Part shown: positions 44,515 to 55,887 of the stretch, piece after piece | Numbering within the stretch: position 1 is the first letter of the stretch | How the letters are laid out: each line of letters opens with the position of its first letter | NCBI GenBank assembly: GCA_026075535.2 | Contig: AP026541.1 | Span: 7,068,001-7,132,000, forward strand | Length of the DNA: 64,000 nt | Direction of reading: 5' to 3' | From: Tricholoma matsutake | Lineage: Eukaryota; Basidiomycota; Agaricomycetes; Agaricales; Tricholomataceae | Translations under genes and position numbers: made by a program | Notes under the pieces: generated by a model | Database searches by the model: none | The model's input: only the letters and a program-made list of their open reading frames with translations | What the model was told of the DNA's origin: nothing

Positions 44515-45047
44515 AGAACCCAAAACCCCCCTTTCCTGAACACAACACAACGACACCCCTGATACCTGCTAGACAACGATTGACCCGAGACCCATCAAAC
44601 ATTGACACCCTTCATGTTTGCCCTCACCATCCCCCATTGATAAATACAAAAAGAACATGGCAACTGGACGATGAGTCATTGACCAGTCACCAAGAATGAA
44701 GGGGACCCTCTTGGGAATGCCCCCATGGAACTATATTCTGGTTAACAAGAGACGACTGGATAGGAAGAGTATCCTCGACTTGCCCAAAATGCTGCCTCTA
44801 TGTGTGGAGAAGCACAAAGACAGACTTAACCTGGGTAAAAGCACAATTTGAGGAATGGTGCTTTGAAGGAGAATTAGATGATGAGGACTACTTCCCTGAG
44901 GAGTTTGTCATCGACCACTATGGCCTGACCCCAAAAAGAAGACCACTAATGAGAATTAGTCCCCTACTATGGAATGACCTTCAGTGGAACACCCACTACA
45001 ACAAAGAAAGCAGATTTGAGCTGGCAAGGCAGCTCTTATTTGGATGA
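44514..45047 (+). pseudogene. V extra ORF after pol
   Basis: A frame overlapping the pol stop (SDENPKPPFPEHN...) continues to a TGA at 45045-45047, about 178 codons, with one internal TGA near 44700. It has Cys/His clusters (VCPHH; ECPHG...CPKCC) and an acidic, Trp-rich second half (WCFEGELDDEDYFPEEF). There is no ATG near its start, so it would need frameshifting at the pol end or splicing. Function unknown; not related by eye to the Y/Z third ORF. Confidence 0.5.
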
Positions 45048-45064
45048 CATGGAGAGCTGGGGAC

Positions 45065-45195
45065 ATTGCTGCATTCCAGCTGACACCCCCACACATTGAC
45101 ACCCCAGACTACTGAGCACATATTGGACAATAAGGACCTTCCTACTAGTATAAATACTGCGACTTGTAGTAGGGATGTCCTTAGTTTAGATCTAG
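45065..45195 (+). repeat. V 3' LTR, first part
   Basis: The start is approximate, after the purine tract GGAGAGCTGGGGA. It has TATAAATA at 45149-45156 and the predicted transcript start near 45181. It ends with TCTAG, the Z target duplication. Confidence 0.65.
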
Positions 45196-45393
45196 TGTTG
45201 TGAGTCAGAGGGGGGTCCCTTAAGATCACACAGGAGCTAAACACGAATAATGTATATTATCATGTGTACTCGAGGTGGTAGTAAAGGATTGCTTATGTAA
45301 AATAGAAGGCTGGTCCCTTTATAGGGGCCAGCCAGGTCAATAGCAAAGAAATATAATATATACAAATGCGGGGTCAAGCCCCGGGTCACCACA
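45196..45393 (-). repeat. Z 3' LTR
   Basis: 198 bp, complement of TGTGGTGACC...CTCACAACA. The next bases to the right are CCCTCCCCCTTA, the complement of the polypurine tract. Confidence 0.95.
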
Positions 45394-45539
45394 CCCTCCC
45401 CCTTAGGCTTTGTCCAGGGGAGAAGCATAATGTTTTGAGTAAGTAGACGATCTCGAAGAGAGTATCGTCTGGCATGTGGGTATCGTCGGGGTACGATGAG
45501 GTGAATCAATTCATTTGTTTATTAAAAAATGCGACGACC

Positions 45540-47931
45540 TTATTTAGTAGGGTCGTCGGGGATGTGGGTATCATCGAGGCTCAACAATGATATGTTGGAC
45601 TCATCGAGGTTTGACGAGGAATCAGGGAGGTTGACATTGACTATCATATGTCTAACTTCCTCCGGAGTTGTGGGTATGGGGTCTTCACACTCGTAATCGG
45701 GTGTGGAAGAAAGCAGGGTTGTTTTGTTGTTGGATGCCAACGAAGACAATTGGGATATGGGTGTCTCTGGGGAGTTCCCCAGAGCCGAGGTGTCCGCCGT
45801 TTGCCCTTCATCAAGAGGGAAATGGTCCTTATCGACAGTGGACTTATCGACAGTGAATGTTTCATCATCGGATGAAGAGACAGAGTCGGTGGTATCACCG
45901 TCATCCTCAGCATCTCTAACTTTTTGTGGCTTGGTAGACGCGACTGGAGTGAATTTGCTAATGGACTTCTTGTGCCCGTTAAGAGGGATGCCAGTGGCAA
46001 CTCTCTTAGCTCTCTTCAAGGCCTTGAGTCGCCTTGACAATGAGGGGGGATCCGGACCATCCTGAGTTCAGATCATTCTCCAGGGAATATTCCTCTGGAG
46101 GAGTTGGACGCCAGCCAGACAGATACGAAGGTCCGGCGCTGGCAGGGGGTTGGATGTCCATGCGAGAGGTGCTCGTGTGCATAGATGCAGATAGTCCAGT
46201 GGAGAATCTGGAGGACGGGGCAGTGGAAGTCATTGATTCAGGGTGAGGTCGCCCTGAATGAGAGGGAGCTCCACCCCTGGTGGGAGCGGTGGATTCTCTT
46301 CTTCTTTTTCTTTGTGGCTCTCGAAGGGCCACATTGTTAGGCCCAGCAATCCACCACCGGGGTTCAGACATCAGAGGAGTGTCCTCTGAACGGGTATTTT
46401 GATGTTGCCACAGACGTCTTACGATGTCTGCAGTGGTAGAAGACTCTTCTGAATGGGAAGAGTTGGCAGTAGCCGTCGCTGTAAGCCAGCCGATGGCATA
46501 GTGAGAACCTTCTCGGACTTCCTCATTTGAGACTCCCATAGAAGCGAGGTGTCGTACGACGTCCTTGAGGGAAATTGTATTGCTGCTGATCAGCATGGGC
46601 TGCCAACGGCGCATGGGGGACAGTGAGAGGTGTTTGCACCCTCGAATCTGTTGGTACAATCCCGGCATGGCTAGTACCTCTGCAATATGAAGGTAGAGAA
46701 GTAGTTTGGCTTCAGGGGAGAGCCCTGAAGGAATCTGTTGATGAAGCAGGAGTTGTCCCCTGATGTGTGGGAGGGAGACCCTCTGTTCGTCCAGTAGGGT
46801 ACCAGGGTGGAATTGCCACTGGTACAGGTGTCGGTGCATGAATTGCGCCCACATTTCAGCAGAATCCAGGAGCGAGGGTTGCTCCAGGTGAGTAGGGTCA
46901 TTGAGTCAGCGTAATCCTTGAGCCGACTGCATTTGAACAGGGAGCCAACTGGGTAATCTCCAGTGGGCAAGGGCATAAGTCATCAGGGGCGTTCAAGCCC
47001 CTGAAGGAGTGTCATTGACAAACCGCATGTACTCGCACATTCATTCCAACATTGTGAAGTTCCCGGAGGTGTGGGCCATCCGGGACCAGCTATCAAATTC
47101 CTCAGTGTTCTGAGGAATGGACGTAGGAACTTGGCCATGCAGCTTGGGAGCTGGTTTCCAGTTTGCCGTCCTGGGAACGTCAGGGCCCGAAAATGTATAT
47201 CTCGGGGGTGGAAGGTTAGGAAGAGGTGGGTAGACCTCGTTCATGTTAACATCCTCATCGGGGACGATGGGGCAGGGAGCAGGAGGTGGAGCAGGCCGAG
47301 AGGCTGCACTGGCATACGAATTACCCTGAGGTCTGTCAGGGTAAGGAGAGGGTTCACGAGTACAAGCTCGCTTGGACGAACGTCCATCAAGCTGCTCGTG
47401 CAGGTGCTCATTCTCATCCTCCAGGTTCCAGATGGTATCCTGGAGGGCAGCAAAATCTTTTTCATATTCATCATAAACACAATTGGCTCTGGCAAGAGCG
47501 CCAGAGTTAATTTCCGAATCTTGATGCTTTTTCGCGTCGAAATATTCATCATTGTGGTTGTACACGTGGGTGTACATGTGTAAAGTGTAGCTCTTGCAGA
47601 TGTTGCAAGTGCCTCAGTAAAGGATAATGCCTTCACCATCAATCCTCCAATTTCCAGTAGTGGAAGAGCTGGTGCCCACACCAGCTCGCCGGTTTTGTTC
47701 TTCTCTAGCAGAATGTCTGCTAGCGCTGATGGCTTCTTCGATCTCGCCAGGGCTTGGCGAGCGATGGTGTCGAGTGTTGCTGCTGCTCGAGCCAGTGGGC
47801 TTGAGCTCTCTCTGCTTCTCCTTCCCCCTTTGAGACTGGCCACTGGGGCCTGTCTCGCGCATCTGGCTAGGTTCTTTGTCATCAAAATTGTCCCCCATGG
47901 GGTCGTCCTTGTCTGGTAGAATACTCGCCAT
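45540..47931 (-). pseudogene. Z ORF3: ~800-codon third ORF after pol
   Basis: Start ATG at 47931-47929 in the strong context ACCATGGCG, 98 bases after the pol stop. Regions: acidic N-terminus with DKDDPMGDNFDD; basic Ser-rich stretch; a CNIC...H motif (47596-47607); a coiled-coil candidate (DEYEKDFAALQDTIWNLEDENEHLHEQL split over 47380-47470); Pro-rich part; block LMTYALAHWRLPSWLP (46930-46985); LPHIRGQLLLHQQ and LYLHIAEVLAMPGLYQ (46660-46780); VVRHLASMGV (46530-46565); basic cluster PQRKRRRES (46290-46320); C-terminal TPISQLSSLAS; stop TAA at 45540-45542. Breaks: four TGA (47614, 47041, 46993, 46906) and a frameshift at a G run near 46045. No membrane segment seen. The same blocks occur in Y. 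Confidence 0.7.
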
Positions 47932-48028
47932 GGTAATGTACCAAGCAATGAAGGAACAGTTGCGGAGTTTGAAATCTGCTGGACAGTTACACGCCCAACA
48001 TGACTTCAAAATTTCGAAGTAGCTAAGT

Positions 48029-51000
48029 TCATCGACGCGCAGGAGTTCCTGTGCGTTTTGGCAATTCTTGCCAGTCTCTGGCACCCATCAGTGCCAGATA
48101 AGCGTCTAGAGCTGCAAGATCGTTGCAGTTCGCTAAAGGTTCCCAAGTGGTGTCTCCCAGACTCCACTTGACTTCAAACTGGACGGTACAGCCACACCAC
48201 TTGTGAGCCATGATTTCTTCGACGTACCATTCGGTGTCATCTGGGGCACCGAAGTCATATGTGTCAGGATAATGCCTGTTGGGAAACAACGAGTCATTGT
48301 TAGGGTGGTGAGGCCTTAGTAGGCTCACGTGGAAATGCTGGTGTATACGCTGGTGTTTCAACTCGCTGGGAAGATCCAGCACATAGCTGGATTTTTTGGG
48401 TAAAGCTTGTAGGACCTTGTAGGGTCCAACAAATTTAGGTAGCAGCTTACTTGCTCGTCCCTTTGGCAATGCAAGATTTTTGGTGGAAAGGTAAACAAGG
48501 TCTCCTTGTTTGATATCGGGCTCCTTGTGCTGATGCTTGTTAGCATAGTGCCGCTGAAAGACTCTTTCAGCGATGATGCTATCATGGGCCATCGCCATGT
48601 TTTGCAGTGCATTCATTGCAAAAGTACGCACTCCGGGAGGAATGCATTCCATAGAAGGAAGTTCTTGCATCATGCGAGGCAAGAATCCGTAGTTGATTTC
48701 AAATGGGGCCATACCCGTTGCTCTGTTAATGGTAGTGGTAGAGTTTATTGCAAACTCTACGAGAGAGAGGAACTTTACCCAATCTTTCTGATTGGATGCA
48801 ACAAACGCTCGGAGGATTTGAGCGATCGAACGGTTTGCGCGTTCCGTTATTCCATCCGTCTGAGGATGGAATGATGTGGACATGAATTTATAGTCTCTAT
48901 CGCAAACGATCAAGCCAGGTAGTCCATGCAAATGGACAATCTCCTTCACAAAGATGGGAGATAGTTGCGATGCTGTCGTCATCATGTTCACTGGGATAAG
49001 GTGAACCATGGAAGACAGACGACATATAATTACCCAAAGGTAGTCAAATCCATCGGACTCTGGGAAGGGTCCAATAAAATCCATTCCAATTGACTCCCAT
49101 GGTCTCATGGGTGTCGGTAATAAGTGCAGCTTGCCTCGAGGGGAGCAGTATTCCCCCTTCGAGTGGACGCAAGGTTTGCACAAATCACAGTACTTTTCAA
49201 CTTCGTATTGAAGTCGAGGCCACCAATACCAACGTCGGATGTATTCCAATGTTTTCAGAGGGCCAAAATGCCCTACCAGTGTGTGGGCTTGTTCGATGAT
49301 ATGACCATGTAAGGTCGTACCCTTGGAAGTAGAGGCGGGGATGCAAAGAACATCTTTGCCTTTCTCCAAATGAAATCATCCCGAATCTGGAAGTCCAGGT
49401 GGTCCTTAGGTTTTTCAAGAACCTTCTTGAAATGTTTGTTGTTGACATATCCCTTGCGGATATCGTTGTTCAGGGGGTCTAACTCTGACATGTGAATGTG
49501 CAGGTCAGGCCCTTTAGCATGAGAGGCATAAATCAAAGGATCATCCTGCGATTGGTTGGTGTCTGAAGGAGTTGTGGTTACTTCTTCCGCATTTGCAGTC
49601 ATTATGGCTGTGGCTGCCTCACACTCTTCAACTCGTTCTTGAAGAGCTTTTAGTTGTTCACCAACTCGTTTCTGCTGGGAAGCAGCGGAACGAGTTTCAA
49701 TTACTCGATTTTTGATTTTGAGATGTCGATCCCATGGGAGATCCTTGTGGTTGGGGTTGAGATGTATGTCTGCGAAGACATAGTGTTGGACTAAAGGAGC
49801 ATCATCCCAAGAGTCGAATTGGTAGTAGCGGGACAGAGCATCCGCTACTTTGTTCAATTTGCCTTTGACATAATGAATGTCAAAGTCGAAACGCGATAGA
49901 TATTCCATCCATCGCGTTTGCCTAGCAGACAGTCGGTGTTGAGTTTGGAAAAACTCAAGTGCCTGGTGATCAGTGACGACATGAATGTGCCTACCGATCA
50001 GTTTGTCTTCCCACTTGAGGAGTGCCTCAAGTATGGCAATCGTCTCATGCTCAAAGGTACGGTAGTTCCTTTGAGCATCAGAGAATTTCTTGGACAGGAA
50101 CCCAGCAGGGCGGCAAGTTTGCCACTCGGGTCCCTGACCATACATTGCCCCAGTCCCAAAGACTGAGGCATCACAGATCACCCATATTGGTTCAGGTGAA
50201 TCTGGGTTGATCGGCTTCAGCACTGGTGTCATGCAACAGATATGTTTAATCATCTGGAAGCAATGATCATGCAATGGTCACCACAAAAAGGCTTGGCCGT
50301 TTTTAGTCATCACAGAAAGCGGACTAGTGAAAGCACTTATATCTGGCAGGAAATGTGCCAGATACTGCACGAGTCCCAGAAAACGCTGGACTTCATGATA
50401 ATTACGAGGAGTTTTCCACTCTCGTATACGCGCCATTTTATCACTATCAGCATGTAGGCCGTGTTTGTCAATCATGTGACCAAGACACTCTACCTGTAAG
50501 GGGACTAGGGGGGTGCCCTGTGTGTTTTTCCTATTTTTTATGTTCGTCCTATATTTTTCCCCACCTCATTTCCTTCTATTCTTCATTTTCTATGATTTTT
50601 CCAGATTTAATTACTAATTTTCCCTTGCTATCATGTTTGTACATGTTGACACTTTTATATTTAGAGGCGGAGTACCCCTTCCAACACATACCCCTTGGTA
50701 TGATGTCATTTGGCAGCCTTGATCTGCCTATCTCTGCCTTTTTCTATTTTTAGGTTATATTTGATTTTTGTCGTCTTCACATATACTGGGCATCAGCAAG
50801 GGGATCCTTAGAGTTTTCTCTTCGGATTTCCCTTTGCTAGGTGTGTCCCCAATGCCTGTATTATGTAGCATAATTTTAACTTCGGATTTCCCTTTGCTAG
50901 AGGCTTAGGTTGCCCTTATACTACCTTTTCAGCATAGAGTTCACACTTCTCTGCACAAAGGTACAGAGAATGCTCACATAGCTTGTTAAACACGAGCTCC

Positions 51001-52435
51001 AGATGTTTCTGGTGTTCTTCGATCATGTCACTGAACATGAAAATGTTGTCCAGGTAGGTGTGGACAAATATTCCGATGTAGTCTCAGAATATGGAGTTCA
51101 TCAACCTTTGACAGGTTGATGGTGCATTGCAGTCGCCTTGTTGCATAACAAGACTCTCGTAAATGCCTTGAACAGTCGAGAATGTGGTTTTCCAGACGTC
51201 TTCTGGTGCAACTTGGACCTGCTCATAGGCATCCGAGAGGTCAATCTTCAAGCGGTACTTTGCTCAAGCGACATCAAGACGAATCAAGTCTTGATCAGGA
51301 AATGGTGTAACATCTTTCACCATGTTAGCATTACATTTCACTGTGTTGATCACAGTGCAAAGTTTCCTTCTACTAGCATCAGAGCTGCTTGCTCCACATG
51401 GGCAGGGCGCCACCAGCCTGCCTTGCAGTACTTGGATATTTTCTCGGCAAGGGGTTTCCTCATTGAGTCTGGACATTTGGGAAGATAGTAGTTATACTTC
51501 TTCTTCTCATCCACCAGTGGGATATGGTGGTTTATCTCCCTTAAAGGAGGTAGTTTGTCAGGTACTCCATTAAGGATGTCCTGACAAGATTGTTTCCACT
51601 CCTCACAGAGGCGTGGAAGGTCCTTCTTTGAAAGAGGTCCTCTACTTTTAGCTTTATCAGCCAGATCTTCGCAAATTGCAAAGAGTACATTGTTCAGGTC
51701 ATCGACCTGATCTGGCAGAAGTACCGCAGAGATAGAGGGATTGAACCTGGGAGGTTTGAAATTGGGTCCATTGGGAAATCTATCCTGAGTGAATTCCTGG
51801 ACGATCTCTTCCAGATCGTCCTCTCCATCGCTCAGGGGTCCCAAAAGGACGGGGTCCGAAAGTTTCAGCTTTGATGGACGATGTTTGTCAACATTGTCTA
51901 TTTCTTCCATTTCAACATTCCTACGTCTCACAGACGGAGGTTGCACTTTTGTAGAACTCAGACCAGGCTTGTCCAGGTCTTTTTTCTTTTGCACGGCTGG
52001 GTGGCCGCAGTCAAGTCACTCATCCTTGGGAGGTTGAGGATGCATAGCATGCCGTCAGGCTTGCTTGAAAGTGTTAGGGCCCTCGATGATGGTATCAAGG
52101 TGTTTGCCCTTGACGCGTACTTTGTCACGTTCAAAGTCTAATACTATACTGTGTTTTCTCATGAACACGGTGCCCAGAATGGCGTCATACCTATCGATGT
52201 TAACAACATCGAAGTGGTGGGTGTTTTTGATTTCACCGATTTCAAAATCGGTGAATAGTCCGAAGTTGATCTTTGAATGGCTTCCAACGGTGCCCAATTG
52301 CAATGGCACTGGTTCTTCCAATTCATGGGCTTTAAGGTTTGCCGACATGGCGAACTCAGGTGCAATTGAATCAGATGTGCAGCCTGAATCAAGGAGGACG
52401 AAAGCTTCAAGTTCATGAAGCCTCATTTTCACCAC
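48029..52435 (-). pseudogene. Z Pol
   Basis: Protease VLLDSGCTSD (about 52365-52400); reverse transcriptase from 51994 down to 50290, interrupted by a solo X LTR (50495-50920), with active site YLDN (51050-51062); RNase H (49830-50210, FVICDASVFGTGAMYG-like); integrase with zinc end (GHFGPLK...CKPC), catalytic MDFIG, CDRDYKF and QTDGITERANR (48840-49110); chromodomain-like tail FEVKWSLGDTTWEP (48130-48190). It ends in TGA at 48029. A one-base frameshift lies near 49350, stops near 51010-51300. Confidence 0.88.
50495..50920 (+). repeat. Solo X LTR in Z
   Basis: 426 bp, plus orientation, with a perfect duplication CTACC (50490-50494, 50921-50925). It splits the reverse transcriptase of Z. Confidence 0.95.
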
Positions 52436-52511
52436 GAAGCAACGGTTGTCCTTCTCTGAGCAAGGAGGATGGGTTATTTTCTTTGAGGATTTCCTTAAAG
52501 TGGTCGCGCCT

Positions 52512-55434
52512 CTAAAGTGCAGTTTGTTTTTTGAAAAGGTTGTCCATCATGACGCCTAATCTTTCAGAAAATGACAGAGATTTCTTCTCCATCTCATCCT
52601 CAGAGTCTTCCTCTGAGTCGGATACTGATTGGGTGGATGGGCAACTATCGGAGTCATACTCCAAAAAGATTTCTTGGATCGCACCAAAGTGCTCTGATCC
52701 AGAATATTCACTGGGGTTATCTCCAGTGTCAGATTCCAAGTTGTACAGTTCGCCTTCTGAACTGTACTGAGAACCGTCAGGGTTCATGTCTGACAACACA
52801 GACCCATACTCAGAGGGAGTGTTGTCCTCTGAGTTGCTGTATGCTGTGGCGAGTCATTCACTCGTTGCAGAGTGCGAATCTGAGTCCTTGGTAGGACTCG
52901 AGTGGTGATCACCACTCGGTTGAGCACGGGATGTCTGGAGATCAGTCGTAGAGCCTGATCCTTCCCAAGCGGTGTACATCTTAGCCAATGGTTTTGGCTG
53001 TCTGTATTTAGGGCAGCCCTTATCTGTGGAGTAGTGTGGACCTCCACAGCTGTAACAAGTTGGGGTCTTCTTGTCATCAGACCTTTTGTCTGATTTGGAT
53101 CTGGAATGTCTGGATGGTTTTCCTCCAGACGAGCGATGTCGAGTATCACGACGATCTTTGTTACAGCGATCACTATCGCCATGACTTCGAACTTCCTTGG
53201 TAGGATACTTCGAACCCAGATATTTAGAGTTGTCACGATAGTTCTTATCGTGTTTTTGGGAACGATCTCAGGATTGTTCATGAGACTGTTCAGGTGAAGG
53301 GTCTTTTGTTTTAGAACTTTTAGTCGAAGAGGATGCACTCTTCAACTTGGTGGAATCCATTATACGCTTCTTTTCATTGAAGCGTTTTCTCATTTTACCT
53401 ATTTCCTCTGCCTGGCAGGCGAAGTGTAGAATATCTTGCACTGAGCTTGTCTCAGCGGAGCATCCTTTGTCCAGTACAAAGGAGATGATGCTTGTGGGCA
53501 ACCCGGTCACTAATTGCATTTTGAACATAAAAGGATCAGGCGCCTGTATCATCCTGGTAGCATATCGCTCCAGTTTGTGGTAATAGCCCATAACACCTTC
53601 TTCAGCTTTATATTCGACGTGCCAGAATTTATCGGTCGCGTCGTGTGTTGCATTTTCATGCACAAACTGGTCGTATAGGCTGGTGATGACTTCTTTGAAA
53701 GTCCAGATTGAGCGTGGGCGGTATGCACTGTCAATGCTATCCTCAAACCAAGTGAGGGCAGTGTTCTCAAGGAACATCACCATATATTCAATACGGTCTG
53801 AGTCCAGCTCAGGGCCGCATACCTTGTTCACCTTCAACCACTGAAGAAGGGCATTTAGCCATCTTTCAAAGCTTTTGGTGTCAGGTAATCCGCCGTACTT
53901 TGATGGATTGGGAACATGGGGACCATTCTTGCCTCCAGTGGTAGGAATTTCTGTCAAGACAGAGACCTTGTTGTCGATCTGTCTATGCATCTTGGTATGG
54001 ATGTCCCTCAAATATTTTGAGGGATGGCGAGAGCCTTTTTCTCGATAAGAATTGGGATGGGAAGATGTAGACCAGTAAGGGCTATTTGGCTCTCATTGGG
54101 TACCAGAATGTCCAGACGGCGTACGTCTGGAAGAATTGTGAGTCCGCGTTTCTCGTCGATGATTCAACGTGTTTCTGCGGGACACCTCTTCCTCTACCCG
54201 GGAAGAATAATTGGTACTGTCGTCGCTCGATGTGCCATACATCGAGTCGTTATCACTTCCATTATCATCACCCCTGGATCCATCTCCATCTGGTGGTCCT
54301 CCATGGCCTGTGTGACTCTGTGCAGGCTGTCTGGAATTTCCAGAGGGTGGGATGTCCCACTTCTGATGGCGAGATGAAGTGTCATCCTTATCCCAAGGTT
54401 GACCACCTTTGTCGAAGCGGATCCCCTGGTCGGGGATTGAGGTGGGATGTCCATCCCAGATATCGCCATCACGTATCCTTTGAAGGACGATCCTGTTGTT
54501 GTTGATGTAGTGTACCTTCTTCTTAGAAGGTACTTCATGAGATAACTCGGGGGTTTTGTAGACGTGGGGAACCACATCTATGTGTGGAAGGATCTTCTCG
54601 TTCCACAGGGTTGGTGGAACGAGGTAGGATAGGATTGGGATCTCGTTCCGCTGTGGCGGGACAAGGGATGGTAGGGTTAAATATACTCCTACCAGAAAAG
54701 TGTCTGGCATAACTCAATGCCAGATCTTTAAGTTGCTTTTCCAACTTAATAGGTTCAAAATCTCTTGCATCCATGCAATGGGTAAACATATCCATCGCGA
54801 TCTGAGCAAAGTGCTCAGCTCCAAACTCTTCATCCGATTCATCCTCTCGAGGTTTCTCGAGGGGCTTTTTCTCTTCTCGTCAGTGCAGCCAATCGTTAGT
54901 GTTCATCAGCATTGTGGGTGCTGATGGTGTTAAATCCGGCCACACGGCAGGAAATAATCCAGGTGTATCGTACACCTGGTTGTTGCAGGGAAGATCAATA
55001 CCACTACCAGGGGTAACCCAGTTGTTGTTGGGCTCTGGGGTCAATTCATCCAGAGGAGAAAGGTTCAGCAAACCAGGAGGAGGTCCTGGGTTAGGTTGAG
55101 AGTCTCGTTGACTGTTTTTTGATGAGGAAAATTTTCTGGATTCGGGATCACTGTCGTCGGCATCCTCAACGGTGGCCTGTTGATGGTGTAGTCCAAGGGC
55201 AGAGGAATTGATGTTTCTCAAAGTGGCTGTATGCGCTTCGAGGGTATCCCTAGTAGGGGAAATGTTGTTTCTCGAGGTGCTTGTATGCACCTCGAGTGGA
55301 TGGGGTCCAGTTAAATCTCTCGGTGCACGCCAAGGAGAATCCAAGCCTGATGGCGATGGATGAGAGTTACCTTGCGCGGCCTGCTTAGGAGCAGGCTTCA
55401 GTTTGTTCTTGGTTTTGGCCTTGGTGTAGGCCAT
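52512..55434 (-). pseudogene. Z Gag
   Basis: ATG at 55434 in context ACCATGG. N-terminal Lys/Pro/Ser-rich part, a block shared with Y (IPDQGIRFDKGG, near 54410-54450), capsid domain (53350-53960; GLPDTKSFERWLNALLQWL...ALTWFEDSIDS), zinc knuckle of form CX2CX3HX6C (53025-53075), then an acidic Ser-rich tail to TAG at 52512-52514. Breaks: TGA at 54880, 54093, 53268 and near 52850, and a frameshift near 54700. Confidence 0.83.
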
Positions 55435-55684
55435 GGTGTCGGTCTTGTTGTACAGTCTTCAGCAATGGAGAGAAAAAAAAATTTTGGTTGTAGCAGCAGG
55501 CAAAAAGCAAAGAGTCGAGTGCAAAAGAAACTTGATTCAGGTCCTACCCGACGGATATGCTTCCATCGCTGATTGCGTTGAGAATTTTCTCCCTTCATGG
55601 GAGAAGTTCAGGGTCGTGTTGATGATGATCGCTGATGGGGCGATGTCGAGCTTAACCCTATATGAGTTTGGGTGTTTAAAAAAC

Positions 55685-55882
55685 TGTTGTGAGTCAGAGG
55701 GGGGTCCCTTAAGATCACGCAGGAGCTAAACATGAATAACATATATTGTTGTGTGTACTCAAGGTGGTAGTAAAGGATTGCTTATGTAAAATAGAAGGCT
55801 GGTCCCTTTATAGGGGCCAGCCAGGTCAATAGCAAAGAAATATAATATATACAAATGCGGGGTCAAGCCCTGGGTCACCACA
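55685..55882 (-). repeat. Z 5' LTR
   Basis: 198 bp. A TATAAA lies on the minus strand at 55807-55812. After the LTR come G, six T and AAACACC. Confidence 0.95.
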
Positions 55883-55887
55883 TCTAG

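Larger units (their letters stand above)
45196..55882 (-). mobile_element. Z: 10.3-kb gypsy element inserted in V LTR
   Basis: 198-bp LTRs (45196-45393, 55685-55882), about 95% alike, all differences transitions. Perfect 5-bp duplication TCTAG (45191-45195, 55883-55887). Same gene order as Y, with a third ORF after integrase. The protein similarity to Y is clear in every gene, the LTRs unrelated by eye. It carries a solo X LTR in reverse transcriptase. Confidence 0.95.

Noticed and set aside
38987..45047. Reassigned genetic code (TGA read as Arg or Trp)
   Set aside because: Sites correspond to both Arg and Trp, many normal CGA and TGG codons remain, and the genuine ends include TGA as well as TAA and TAG. 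CpG decay explains it better.
45540..47931. Third ORF of Z as an envelope gene
   Set aside because: No signal peptide, membrane span or glycoprotein-like Cys pattern is visible.
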